A stretch of DNA of 35,347 nucleotides from a virus. Made by a program: the position numbers and the translations under genes. Positions 22,469 through 31,241 of the stretch are shown piece after piece. How positions within the stretch are numbered: position 1 is the stretch's first letter; every line of letters starts with the position of its first letter. Below the pieces are notes generated by a model. That model made no database searches. It saw nothing but the letters and a program-made list of their open reading frames with translations, and was not told the DNA's origin. The stretch is taken from IMG/VR virus record IMGVR_UViG_3300035162_000013, positions 1 to 35,347 of that record; one strand, given 5' to 3'.

Positions 22469-23590
22469 ATGGCGGCTGAAAACGAGTACATCACCAAAAG
22501 TATGAACCTCCTTCCTGAGTATCAGGAGATGTTCCTTAAAGATTTATTAGCAAACATCTATCAAACAGATGAAGACACAGGTGAGATATCAGGTATCGCG
22601 GCTGTAAGTCCGTTGTATGGCGAAGCAGTTTTAGATGCAGAAGGCAACCCAATGTTCGAGGCTGCAGACGGCAGCGGCTTCACTTCGGATCCTTCACTAG
22701 CAAAGACAGATCAGTACGGTAACCCTATCGAGGGAACTCAAGGCGGCGTTGCTGCTCCAGATGTCATGCGTTTTACAGACGCACAGACGGATGCTATCCG
22801 TCGAATGACAGGTTACACTGATCCCGAAACAGGGGAAGTTGTTTATGAGAGTGGACTTGGTGCATACAAACCTTATTTAAACAAAGCAGAAGATACCTAC
22901 GACAAAGGTATTGCTTCTATTGCTGGTAGTACTGGGGTGTATGACCCTAACTCATATAAAGATTTTTACGATCCATTCGTGGAAGACGTAATCGATGTAA
23001 CTATGCAAGACATAGATCGAGCGGGTCAGATAGAAAACATGGATCAACGGGCTCAGTCTGTTGGTGCTGGAGCGTTTGGCGGGTCTCGTCAAGCCATCCA
23101 AGAATCCGAACTGCAACGAAATATTATGGATCAGAAGGCTAGAACTGGTGCTCAACTTCGTTCCGCAGCATACACTGGTGCTCAGAACCAAGCTCAGTCT
23201 GCTTTTGAAAACCAAATGAAACGTGGTCAGAATGCAGGTCAACTGTTCCAAGGTTTAGGAACTGGTATCGGAGCACTCGGGGAAGCAGCCCAAGGTCTGG
23301 GTATGACAGACATAAACTCATTGTACAATGTCGGGCAGCTTGAACAAAACCAACTTCAAAAAGAATACGATGTACAACGTGCGGGTCAACTTGAGGAAGC
23401 ATACGAGCCTTTCTCTAGATTCTCCTACATGAGAGATGTCCTGTCGGGTGTCCCATCAAGCGGCACTTCTTTGGCAGCAGCGGCTACACCACAAGCCAGC
23501 CCCATGAGCAACGTAATGGCAGGGGCAAACATATACGGTGGCGCACAAGGACAAGGAAACATTTTTGGCGGGTTAGGTAAACTCGTCTAA
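22469..23590 (+). CDS. Internal virion protein
   Basis: 373 residues. An N-terminal helix (YITKSMNLLPEYQEMFLKDL LANIY) is followed by an acidic domain, then PDVMRFTDAQTDAIRRMTGY. A long Gln/Ala/Gly helical region about 170-290 (QRAQSVGAGAFGGSRQAIQE; ARTGAQLRSAAYTGAQNQAQ) precedes a low-complexity end (YGGAQGQGNIFGGLGKLV). Such Ala/Gln coiled regions suit proteins packed inside the capsid and injected with DNA. Function by position between two other internal proteins. Confidence 0.65.
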   Translation: MAAENEYITKSMNLLPEYQEMFLKDLLANIYQTDEDTGEISGIAAVSPLYGEAVLDAEGNPMFEAADGSGFTSDPSLAKTDQYGNPIEGTQGGVAAPDVMRFTDAQTDAIRRMTGYTDPETGEVVYESGLGAYKPYLNKAEDTYDKGIASIAGSTGVYDPNSYKDFYDPFVEDVIDVTMQDIDRAGQIENMDQRAQSVGAGAFGGSRQAIQESELQRNIMDQKARTGAQLRSAAYTGAQNQAQSAFENQMKRGQNAGQLFQGLGTGIGALGEAAQGLGMTDINSLYNVGQLEQNQLQKEYDVQRAGQLEEAYEPFSRFSYMRDVLSGVPSSGTSLAAAATPQASPMSNVMAGANIYGGAQGQGNIFGGLGKLV

Positions 23591-23604
23591 GGCAGGACAA
23601 AAGC

Positions 23605-24633
23605 ATGGATAACGTATATAACCGCAGTTTATTTTCCAAGAGCAACAGACCTGCTCGACAAAAGTTGCAAAAGATGGGTGGAATTATGTCCTCATCTCCC
23701 GAACTTATGGAAGCGGCACAGAAGGTTGGTAACACACCTAATCAGAATATGGGTGGAGCAGGGTCTACTAAAATGGCGAACCTTGGACCTCCGCCTATGC
23801 CTATGCCTATGCCTATGCCTATGCCTATGCCTAGCTCAGTTCAAATGCCAACTCCTCCTATGAAACCTATGGGTTATGCCCCAGGTGGAGAGGTAGAGGT
23901 TGTAGACATTACAAAAACTCCAACAACATCTGTGAATAATCCAAAGTTTGCCACTGCGTTTGAACAGTATTTAAATACAACTCCTATGCTGGCGAACAAA
24001 TTAGATGAGACTTACGGCTCTAGAGAAAAAGCGGCTGCGGAAGCCGCAAAAACTAAAGATGCTATTGACGCTGCAATCGCCACAGAAAGTACAGACAACA
24101 TTGTTAACACGGTTTTAGATCAGGCAGGGATGCCTTTGAACGATGACTCTAAGAAAGAGTTTGCTCGGTCAGTGTTTGGAATGGAAGATGTAAACGACAT
24201 CGATGAGATAAACAAACGTATCGCAGACGTAGCTATTGGATCGTCCATCGGCAAAGGCCCAGACGCTTTTGCAGAAGCAGTGCTACTTGGTCTAGGTGAA
24301 TACAAGAAAACTGCTACGGCCCGTGCATCTGCTAAGTCAGGCGGAAAGTCAGGCATGTCACCTCTTGAGCCTTTCGCAGATGCGGTCCGTGATCTTGCAG
24401 GTAAACTTGTAGCTGCTCGAGGCGTTGACATTGATACTGCAATGCAACAAGCCGCTGCAGCATTAGCTCCGTACTACGGTACTGGTGGCGGTGTTCCGAC
24501 TGCATCCCCGTCAGGCCCTAGCTTAGACGAGCGAAGAACACTGGTTGAGGAAGCTTTAAAATCACAGCCTGATAAACGAGATTTGATTCTTGACCAAGCT
24601 GCAAAAGATGGTGTTAACATCGAGGGGCTATAA
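23605..24633 (+). CDS. Internal virion protein with Pro-Met repeat
   Basis: 342 residues. The N-terminus is basic (NRSLFSKSNRPARQKLQKMG). Residues about 63-76 are a (Pro-Met)6 run encoded by the CCTATG hexamer at 23794-23829. Then the common GYAPGGEVEVVDITK start of the folded part follows. The rest is mostly helical and acidic (ATAFEQYLNTTPMLANKLDE; FAEAVLLGLGEYKKTATARA), ending DQAAKDGVNIEGL. No enzyme motif was found. It is followed with a one-base overlap by the giant internal protein, so the two are probably partners in the ejection complex. Confidence 0.62.
   Translation: MDNVYNRSLFSKSNRPARQKLQKMGGIMSSSPELMEAAQKVGNTPNQNMGGAGSTKMANLGPPPMPMPMPMPMPMPSSVQMPTPPMKPMGYAPGGEVEVVDITKTPTTSVNNPKFATAFEQYLNTTPMLANKLDETYGSREKAAAEAAKTKDAIDAAIATESTDNIVNTVLDQAGMPLNDDSKKEFARSVFGMEDVNDIDEINKRIADVAIGSSIGKGPDAFAEAVLLGLGEYKKTATARASAKSGGKSGMSPLEPFADAVRDLAGKLVAARGVDIDTAMQQAAAALAPYYGTGGGVPTASPSGPSLDERRTLVEEALKSQPDKRDLILDQAAKDGVNIEGL
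23794..23829 (+). repeat. CCTATG hexanucleotide repeat, six copies
   Basis: Six perfect tandem copies of CCTATG in frame, encoding Pro-Met repeats. A seventh unit, CCTAGC at 23830, has decayed. Six-base units can gain or lose copies without changing the frame. Confidence 0.95.
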
Positions 24634-27600
24634 TGGCTGATAATCCGTACCTAGACTTGGACAAGCCTAAAGAGACTGTCGAAGATTCCAACCCATACCT
24701 GCAAACAGAAGACACTGGGCGCAATAGAGAGCAGTTTGGAGAAGGAACTGTTGCCCGTGAGTTTGTCGAGGGTGTTGGATCTGGTTTGATCGGCATCGGA
24801 GAAGGTGTCGTGGGCCTTGGAGCATTAGGCGTGGACCTCGTTGCAGGCACAGATTATGCGGATAACGTCACAGAGACGGCTGAGTATCTTAGAGATGCAG
24901 CGGGTTTCGACCCCGAAGGCATCGTGGGTAAAGGCGCAGAAGTAATTACACAATTTGTCGTACCTGGGGTGGGTGTTGCTGGCAAAGTAGGCAAAGGGTT
25001 TATGAAAGCTAGACAACTTGCTGGTAAGACAGGAAAGCTTTCTAAGACTGAACGAACCAACCTAGCACTGAGAGAACTTGGTGCGGTTGCTGGGGTTGAG
25101 ATGGCAGTGTCTGGGGACAACAGCACTACTATTGGTGATTGGGTCGAGATGGGTCCAACTCAAACTACAGACTTGATCGGGCTTGAGGGCACAGAAAAAA
25201 ATCTGGCTCGAGTAGGTAACAGGCTCAAGGTTATGGCAGAAGCAGGCGTTATAGGTGCAGGACTCCAAGCAGGTTTATCTAAAGCGGGTAAGACCATTGG
25301 GGACGCGAAGGTTACGAAAGATGTTGCAGGTGCAACAAAACGTAAGATCGATGCCGCAGGTACTTATCTTGACGAACTGGTTGACAAACGAACCTTGAAC
25401 GCACCGGGCGATGACTTGTCTGGTTTAGAGAAAGGTCTTGCTGAAGCAGTTATCTTTACTCGATATCGTGGGGCAACTCCTGCACAGATTGCAGAGAAAC
25501 GTTTGTTGTTAGATGGTCAGATTAAACCTGAGTTAGACAAAGCCGGACGTATCTTTAACAGTATTGAGGCTGACTTAGATAAAATTATAAAGGCTACGCC
25601 GAGCGGTTCCACATTGGATAAGACCGACACGTTAAACAAAGTTCTAGATTACATGCGGATTTCAGATCCCGCTGCAAAAAGAACGGCGTTCAGTTCTTTG
25701 CCTAAAGAGATACGCAAAGACGCAGCTAAGATGCGTGATCATGTGGACACACTGAGTCAAGGCGTATTAGACAGTAAGTTTTTGAATGATAATAACTTTA
25801 TGACTAAAGATGGTCGTATGATTAAGGATGTTATTCAAGATGGACTTGGCAGTTATGTTCGACGCAGATACAAAATATTTGAGGATGCTAAGTACACTCC
25901 GGATGAAAAAACAATAAAGGTAGCGGACAATTACTTCCGTAAAAACAAACGTTTGATCGGTAAAGAGCTAACTAGGTTGGCAAGAGCAGACGTTGACGAT
26001 GTATTCAATGACCAGTTTTTAAGATCTAACGGTCTTGATCGTACAGGCACGGGTGACAAACAGATCATTACTGTTCTGGGTCAGCCGTCCGAAACAGTAG
26101 TGAAGAAAGCCCGTGAAGGATACTTAAACAGGTACTCGTTAAAGAAGAACGAGAAGTTGAAGGGCGGCTTTGTTGCAAAAGACCGTTTGGATACAGGAAT
26201 GTTTATCTCCAGGGAAAAGATTGCTCCGGCTTTACGTTCTCTTTTAGGAGAGGTCGATGATCCTCGAGCCGCTGTCCTTGGTACTGTGGCAGACTTGGCG
26301 CAGTTCAATGCTATTGACGATTACTTTGGCTCTATTGCTAAGATGGCAGAGACAAACACAGGTATAGGAAAGTTCTTTCGCAATGGTAAAGATTTAAGTG
26401 AGGCTCAAAAGAAAGAGTTAACTCGCCGTGGATATGTAAAGCTTGGTGGTGATGACGGCGCAGCAAGTGTCCTCGGATCGGCAGGAAATAATGCTGACGC
26501 AGAAAAACTAATTGGTCGAACAGGGTGGGGTAGCTTGGACGGACACTACGTCCCCAAGCAAATCTATAAAGATCTTACTAATCAGGTGGCTGGCGAATCT
26601 AACTGGGGCGTGGAAATGTTGAAGGGTGGTTTAGGAGTTGCTCTTAAAGCCAAGGGTTTATCTCAGTATTCCAAAACAGTTCTGTCTCCTATCACTCAAG
26701 TCCGAAACTTTACAACCGCTGTTATGTTTGCAACAGCAAACGGAAACATGCCCGTGCTTGGTCGAGGAAGTAACTTCAAGGATTCTGCAACGGCAGTCTT
26801 CTCGGACATCTTTAACAAAGGCAGCGAGGCTGTATTCGATGACCTAGCTGACGCTCAACGCAGAGGAATCTTAGGAACAAATGCAGAGTTAAGGGAGATC
26901 CAAGACCAGTTAAGTAAAGGTATTGGGTACTCAAACTCCGCAGAAGTTCGTCCTAGAAATTTTATTGAGGCTGTTAGAGGTAAGACAACTGACAACAAAT
27001 ACGCACAAGGTGTGGGTAAAGTAGCTTCTGGTTTTGAGAAAGCATATCAGGGATCAGACGATCTTTGGAAATACTTCTCTTACCATTCTGAGCAAGCTAA
27101 GTTACGACACGCCTTGGACGGAGCGTCCGAAGCAGACAAGATTAAGTATCTGACTAAGAATATGGATGATGTTACTATCGAATCGCAGCAAGCAATTCGA
27201 AACGGAACTGCTAATATGGATGAGTTAATCAAGACTCGCGCTGCACAGATCGTGCGGGACACTGTGCCAAACTATAACAAAGGTGCATCTGAGTTTATCA
27301 AGCTTGGACGAAAGCTCCCGTTTGGAAACTTTATTACGTTCCCTGCTGAAATGTATCGTACAAGTTTTAATATTGTTCGCCAAAGCTTGGATGATATGGC
27401 TTCAGACATCCCTGCTATACAGGCTAGAGGTCGGCAGCGTATGATCGGATTTGCAACTACTACTGCAGTTGTTCCTGCCGCTGCGCTTGAAATGGCATAC
27501 GCCGTGACAGACGTGACTCGAGAAGAGATGGAAGCGTTCAAGAGATCCTTTGGTGCACCTTGGATGAAAGGTGCAACCCTGATTCCTACAGGTCGAACAA

Positions 27601-28751
27601 AAGACGGGAAGATCAAGTACATCAATTACAGTACCTCGAATCCTTATGACGTGCTGTCTAGGTTTGCCAACCGCGCTCTTACTGAAGCGGACGCTGCTAT
27701 GGCAGAAGGAAAAGACCTTGACCAGTGGATCGTGGATGTGGGTATCGGAACGTTAGGCGAGGCGTTTGCTCCGTTCTTAGACGAAGCCATGCTAACAGAT
27801 GCTCTTTTAGATATCTCGTACCGTGGTGGGCGCACATCTACAGGGGCACAAGTATATAACCCCGAGGACAATGGAGCTACTAAACTATTTAAGATGTCGG
27901 GTCATGTGGCAAACACAATGATTCCAAACGTTCTGGCTGTTGCGGATATATCTGGTGGTAAAATTGAGGCCAGCCGCGCAGTTCGCGGTCTTGTGGGAGA
28001 CGGACTTGGCATCGATGCCATAGCTTCTCAGGACAAAATGGGTCGGCAAAGAACTTGGAAGCAGGAGCTTGCAAGGTTGACAACGGGGGTGTCCGAGCAA
28101 GAGTTTGATCCAAAGCAAGGTCTTAGGTTTGCAGCCTACGGATTCCAACGGGGACAGACTGATGCGAAGCGGATGTTTAACAGCCTTACAGATGATTTCG
28201 GAGTGACTCCGGCGCAACTGTTGAAGGGTTATCAAGACGCTAACGAGGCGAAGTATCGCAATGACCGTGGCTACTACCGTATGATTCAAGACCTTCGGAC
28301 CATGGGAATCTCGGATTCTGAAATCCGCAGAACTCTTAAAGAGAACAACATCGGTGGTATCAAGGGGATTATGCGAGGTGAGTTCGAGCCATTTAAAATT
28401 ACACCTGACACATATAAGAAGCTTCTAAGAGTAGATGCCCTGGATAGTTTACCTCGAGACGCAATCCAGAATGTGCAGGACAACATGAGAAATCTTCCGC
28501 TTGATCCACAAGTTAAAGACAGACGTGAGATAAAGCCTGTTGAGATTACTCCTTCGGCTCCACAATCAAACCCGTACTTGCAGGCTCCGAGCAACTCTGC
28601 TCCTGCGAATCCGTATTTAAATTTAGATCAAAGCAGTTTGCCACAAGCTCCAATACTGCAAGCCAACAACAGAGGGCCCGTAAGTCCTGAGCTGTTGGGC
28701 GGTAATCCAGAGGAACGTGCGGCTAACGCTTTCTTAAATAATCGCGGCTAG
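24633..28751 (+). CDS. Giant internal virion (ejection) protein
   Basis: 1,372 residues, by far the largest gene. The N-terminal part has a Gly-rich hydrophobic region about residues 46-75 (GVGSGLIGIGEGVVGLGALG), the middle is helical, and a second hydrophobic segment lies about residues 938-962 (GFATTTAVVPAAALEMAYAV). Size, late position and membrane-prone parts fit a T7 gp16-like protein that leaves the capsid and lines the DNA path through the envelope. I see no lysozyme or transglycosylase motif. The motif NPYL occurs at residues 4 and 20 and again at 1313 and 1326, at both tips of the protein. Confidence 0.75.
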   Translation: MADNPYLDLDKPKETVEDSNPYLQTEDTGRNREQFGEGTVAREFVEGVGSGLIGIGEGVVGLGALGVDLVAGTDYADNVTETAEYLRDAAGFDPEGIVGKGAEVITQFVVPGVGVAGKVGKGFMKARQLAGKTGKLSKTERTNLALRELGAVAGVEMAVSGDNSTTIGDWVEMGPTQTTDLIGLEGTEKNLARVGNRLKVMAEAGVIGAGLQAGLSKAGKTIGDAKVTKDVAGATKRKIDAAGTYLDELVDKRTLNAPGDDLSGLEKGLAEAVIFTRYRGATPAQIAEKRLLLDGQIKPELDKAGRIFNSIEADLDKIIKATPSGSTLDKTDTLNKVLDYMRISDPAAKRTAFSSLPKEIRKDAAKMRDHVDTLSQGVLDSKFLNDNNFMTKDGRMIKDVIQDGLGSYVRRRYKIFEDAKYTPDEKTIKVADNYFRKNKRLIGKELTRLARADVDDVFNDQFLRSNGLDRTGTGDKQIITVLGQPSETVVKKAREGYLNRYSLKKNEKLKGGFVAKDRLDTGMFISREKIAPALRSLLGEVDDPRAAVLGTVADLAQFNAIDDYFGSIAKMAETNTGIGKFFRNGKDLSEAQKKELTRRGYVKLGGDDGAASVLGSAGNNADAEKLIGRTGWGSLDGHYVPKQIYKDLTNQVAGESNWGVEMLKGGLGVALKAKGLSQYSKTVLSPITQVRNFTTAVMFATANGNMPVLGRGSNFKDSATAVFSDIFNKGSEAVFDDLADAQRRGILGTNAELREIQDQLSKGIGYSNSAEVRPRNFIEAVRGKTTDNKYAQGVGKVASGFEKAYQGSDDLWKYFSYHSEQAKLRHALDGASEADKIKYLTKNMDDVTIESQQAIRNGTANMDELIKTRAAQIVRDTVPNYNKGASEFIKLGRKLPFGNFITFPAEMYRTSFNIVRQSLDDMASDIPAIQARGRQRMIGFATTTAVVPAAALEMAYAVTDVTREEMEAFKRSFGAPWMKGATLIPTGRTKDGKIKYINYSTSNPYDVLSRFANRALTEADAAMAEGKDLDQWIVDVGIGTLGEAFAPFLDEAMLTDALLDISYRGGRTSTGAQVYNPEDNGATKLFKMSGHVANTMIPNVLAVADISGGKIEASRAVRGLVGDGLGIDAIASQDKMGRQRTWKQELARLTTGVSEQEFDPKQGLRFAAYGFQRGQTDAKRMFNSLTDDFGVTPAQLLKGYQDANEAKYRNDRGYYRMIQDLRTMGISDSEIRRTLKENNIGGIKGIMRGEFEPFKITPDTYKKLLRVDALDSLPRDAIQNVQDNMRNLPLDPQVKDRREIKPVEITPSAPQSNPYLQAPSNSAPANPYLNLDQSSLPQAPILQANNRGPVSPELLGGNPEERAANAFLNNRG

Positions 28752-28753
28752 GT

Positions 28754-28990
28754 TCACTCGTCTATTTCTTTATAGGTGAAGCCTTCTCCTGTAACTACTA
28801 CATGTAGTCCTTTACCCCCGAAGAGTTTGATAAGCTCGTCTGAGTCCGCTTCGACTTCTGCTAGTACTTCTCGATCCTCAAGGGCCGCAGCACAGTTTAT
28901 AGCAACTGCTATGTAGTCTACCAAGGCATCGATTTGTAATTGATGCATCTGTTTAAAGCCTACAGTTTTAATGTCTTCTAGTTCCATCAT
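28754..28990 (-). CDS. Small acidic protein at the end of the replication operon
   Basis: 78 residues from the ATG whose last two bases begin the polymerase stop (ATGA), with GGGGAGA upstream. An in-frame ATG at 29005 would overlap further and puts a basic leader in front. The sequence is acidic and helical (ALVDYIAVAINCAAALEDRE VLAEVEADSDELIKLFG), with a short beta end (LHVVVTGEGFTYKEIDE). No family recognised. It is last in its operon and ends two bases from the oppositely directed giant virion gene. Confidence 0.6.
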   Translation of the reverse strand: MMELEDIKTVGFKQMHQLQIDALVDYIAVAINCAAALEDREVLAEVEADSDELIKLFGGKGLHVVVTGEGFTYKEIDE

Positions 28991-30921
28991 TCTATTTCTC
29001 CCCAATGGTCTTTAATATCAACGTCGATCTTAGATGGGATTGCCAAAGGCATTCCGGTCTCCATGATTTCTTTTATTTTAGATGCCTGTTCGTCACTCTC
29101 GATACTAAAGCATAACTCGTCGTGCACAGTAAGCATCGGAGTAAGCCCTTCGTTGTAGCAATCAAGCATCGCCTTCTTAGTTTGATCGGCGGCTGATCCT
29201 TGGATCAACTTGTTCAGAGCCTTGTATGTGAACGCTCTCCGTATGCCTCTGCCCCCAGGACCCCCGTACTCCTTCATAGCTTCGTCGTAAGGCAGAGGTT
29301 TGCCTATTCCGAATGTGACAGGCTCCCAAAGGTGGAAGCGGCATCTACGGCCCATTACAGTGCGTATCTGACCGTTCTTATCTCCCTGCTTAGTGGCAAG
29401 GTCTGCCAAACCTTTTACGAAAGGAACCTTAGAGTGGTGTCTACCGATCAAATCCTTGGCTGCTTCTTTAGAAATTCCAAGCTGATCGGCTAGTTTTGCC
29501 ACGCCCATGCCGTACATGATTCCAAGGTTCACCGTCTTCGCTTGCTTACGAGTGATGTTTGCAAGGTCCGCTACCATCTGGTGCAGGTCAACATCCCCTG
29601 TATTAAACTCTTCTACGATCTGATCCACGATTGGATGCCGGATAGTGGACGGAATCATCGAGGCAAAGTGAACGAGGAGCCTTGGCTCTTGACTTGAGTA
29701 GTCAAACGATCCCCACTTCTGCCCTTCTTCGGGGATGAATATCCCCCGTATATAACGTTTAATATCTGGGTCTCGAGCAGGAAGCTGCTGTAGGTTTGGG
29801 TTCGAAGAAGAAAATCTTCCGGTGACCGTTCCCCCAGAATCCCTGCGGGTAGAATGTAACTCAGTATGGATTCTTCCGTTGTGCTCATGACGCAGTATAC
29901 TATCAATGAAAGTACTGTCGGCTTTGTCGAACTCTCTTAGTTTAACTAAGATCTGTGCAACCTTCTCCGGATGCTCGTTAAGAAAACTTTTTGTAAACGA
30001 TGGAGACCCTTTCTCTGTGCGAGGGTATTCCAACTTCAACTTATCGAACATCTTTTGGATAGACGCGGATGCCCAGATATCCACCTCCATCCCTGCTTCT
30101 TTCTCCAACATTCCTCTAAGTAGTTTGCTTTGCTTTTGCAGAGCCTTTTTGTTTTCATCGGCTCGATCAAGATCAACACGCACACCCTTGGTTCTCATGT
30201 CCAAGATACACCGGATCAATCCTGTCTCCATGTTCCAGACATCCCACAACTCTTCCTTGTCCAGATGAACTTTCAACGCAGTCCATAGTTTAAGTGTGGC
30301 TACCGCATCCTGTTCCGCATAACCCCCCACAAATTTAGGAGGAAGCTTATACATTTCAGACTTAGGGTTGACTCCGAAATCTGCAGCAGCCGCCTTGAGT
30401 AGCTGTTCATTCTTTCGAACCCCTGCATAATCACGGGCCATAGCATCTAGGCCAAACGACCAACGGTTCTCATCGACCAAGGCTCCGGTCACCATGGTGT
30501 CGATGATCCTACCCTTAATCTCCACACCTTCTGCTCTCAACCAACCTGCGTCATAGGTTGCATTGTGCATAATCACATCCATCTCAGGAACTGATAGCTG
30601 TTTCTTGATCCACTTGAGCGTGATCCTCGGGTCCATGTTGTGCCCGTTCTCATGCCGCATAGGAAAGTACCCTTTGTATTCTCCGGCAGCGACAGCAATC
30701 CCAATGATATGTCCGTTGTTCGTGGCCCATCCAGGGCCGAGCGTAGTCAGGTTAGGGTCTTTTGTTTCCAGATCAACAGCCACCTCCTTGTACCCTGTAA
30801 GATCAGGGAACTCAGTTGGGATGTTCCAATCAGTTTCAATCACGTTCAACTCACCTTTGAGTTGGTAATTGAGATCACTGGAATCGCCGCTATCTTCTGT
30901 AAACAAAAACTTCTGACTCAT
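28987..30921 (-). CDS. polA: Family A DNA polymerase with 3'-5' exonuclease
   Basis: 644 residues. The exonuclease domain has Asp50-Leu-Glu52, Asn120-x3-Asp124 and Tyr201-x3-Asp205. The polymerase domain has TGRFSSSNPNLQQLP (about 368-381), motif A Asp407 in SFDYSSQEPRLL, the O helix Arg458-x3-Lys462-x3-Leu466-x3-Tyr470 in RKQAKTVNLGIMYG, and motif C His600-Asp601 in LTVHDELCF. There is no 5' nuclease domain, as in T7-type enzymes. It is probably the phage replicase. The residue matching E. coli Phe762 is Leu466. It overlaps both neighbours by four bases within the replication operon. Confidence 0.95.
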   Translation of the reverse strand: MSQKFLFTEDSGDSSDLNYQLKGELNVIETDWNIPTEFPDLTGYKEVAVDLETKDPNLTTLGPGWATNNGHIIGIAVAAGEYKGYFPMRHENGHNMDPRITLKWIKKQLSVPEMDVIMHNATYDAGWLRAEGVEIKGRIIDTMVTGALVDENRWSFGLDAMARDYAGVRKNEQLLKAAAADFGVNPKSEMYKLPPKFVGGYAEQDAVATLKLWTALKVHLDKEELWDVWNMETGLIRCILDMRTKGVRVDLDRADENKKALQKQSKLLRGMLEKEAGMEVDIWASASIQKMFDKLKLEYPRTEKGSPSFTKSFLNEHPEKVAQILVKLREFDKADSTFIDSILRHEHNGRIHTELHSTRRDSGGTVTGRFSSSNPNLQQLPARDPDIKRYIRGIFIPEEGQKWGSFDYSSQEPRLLVHFASMIPSTIRHPIVDQIVEEFNTGDVDLHQMVADLANITRKQAKTVNLGIMYGMGVAKLADQLGISKEAAKDLIGRHHSKVPFVKGLADLATKQGDKNGQIRTVMGRRCRFHLWEPVTFGIGKPLPYDEAMKEYGGPGGRGIRRAFTYKALNKLIQGSAADQTKKAMLDCYNEGLTPMLTVHDELCFSIESDEQASKIKEIMETGMPLAIPSKIDVDIKDHWGEIE

Positions 30922-31241
30922 TTATTTAGCACCTTGTCTAATCTATTAGATATCTCTTTCTCTCTATCAGAGAAATCTGATCCCAAGGCGCTATACCCAC
31001 ACTTATCAATCCAAGAATCCTCATGGTCTAGCCCGTTCAAAAGACGGGCGGACTTAACCCAATCCATCATGATCGCAACATGTTGCGCTGTAATGTATCC
31101 ATGAGTGCGTAGTGCCTCCCGTACTATTATATTCCATCCGTCAGCAATACGCGAGAAGTTATCGTGGGCATCCCCATAGTCCTTGGCTCTCTGCCCATTG
31201 ATCAGTTCTTTCGCCTGATCCAATACTTTATCTCTTTTCAT
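30918..31241 (-). CDS. DUF6378-type small phage protein
   Basis: 107 residues. Diagnostic parts are AKELINGQRAKDYGDAHDNF SRIADGWN, TAQHVAIMMDWVKSARLLNG and HEDSWIDKCGYSALG. These match a conserved family of small phage proteins of unknown function (DUF6378). The invariant-looking RAKDYG, Met-Met-x-x-K-R and DSWID-GY positions look like an active or binding site, perhaps for a nucleotide. It is sandwiched between helicase and polymerase with ATGA overlaps on both sides, so a role in nucleotide or DNA metabolism is likely but not shown. Confidence 0.75.
   Translation of the reverse strand: MKRDKVLDQAKELINGQRAKDYGDAHDNFSRIADGWNIIVREALRTHGYITAQHVAIMMDWVKSARLLNGLDHEDSWIDKCGYSALGSDFSDREKEISNRLDKVLNK

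Noticed and set aside
24120-28594. Several minus-strand open frames of 60-134 codons inside the late genes
   Set aside because: All lie opposite well-supported virion genes, lack ribosome binding sites and overlap one another in different frames.
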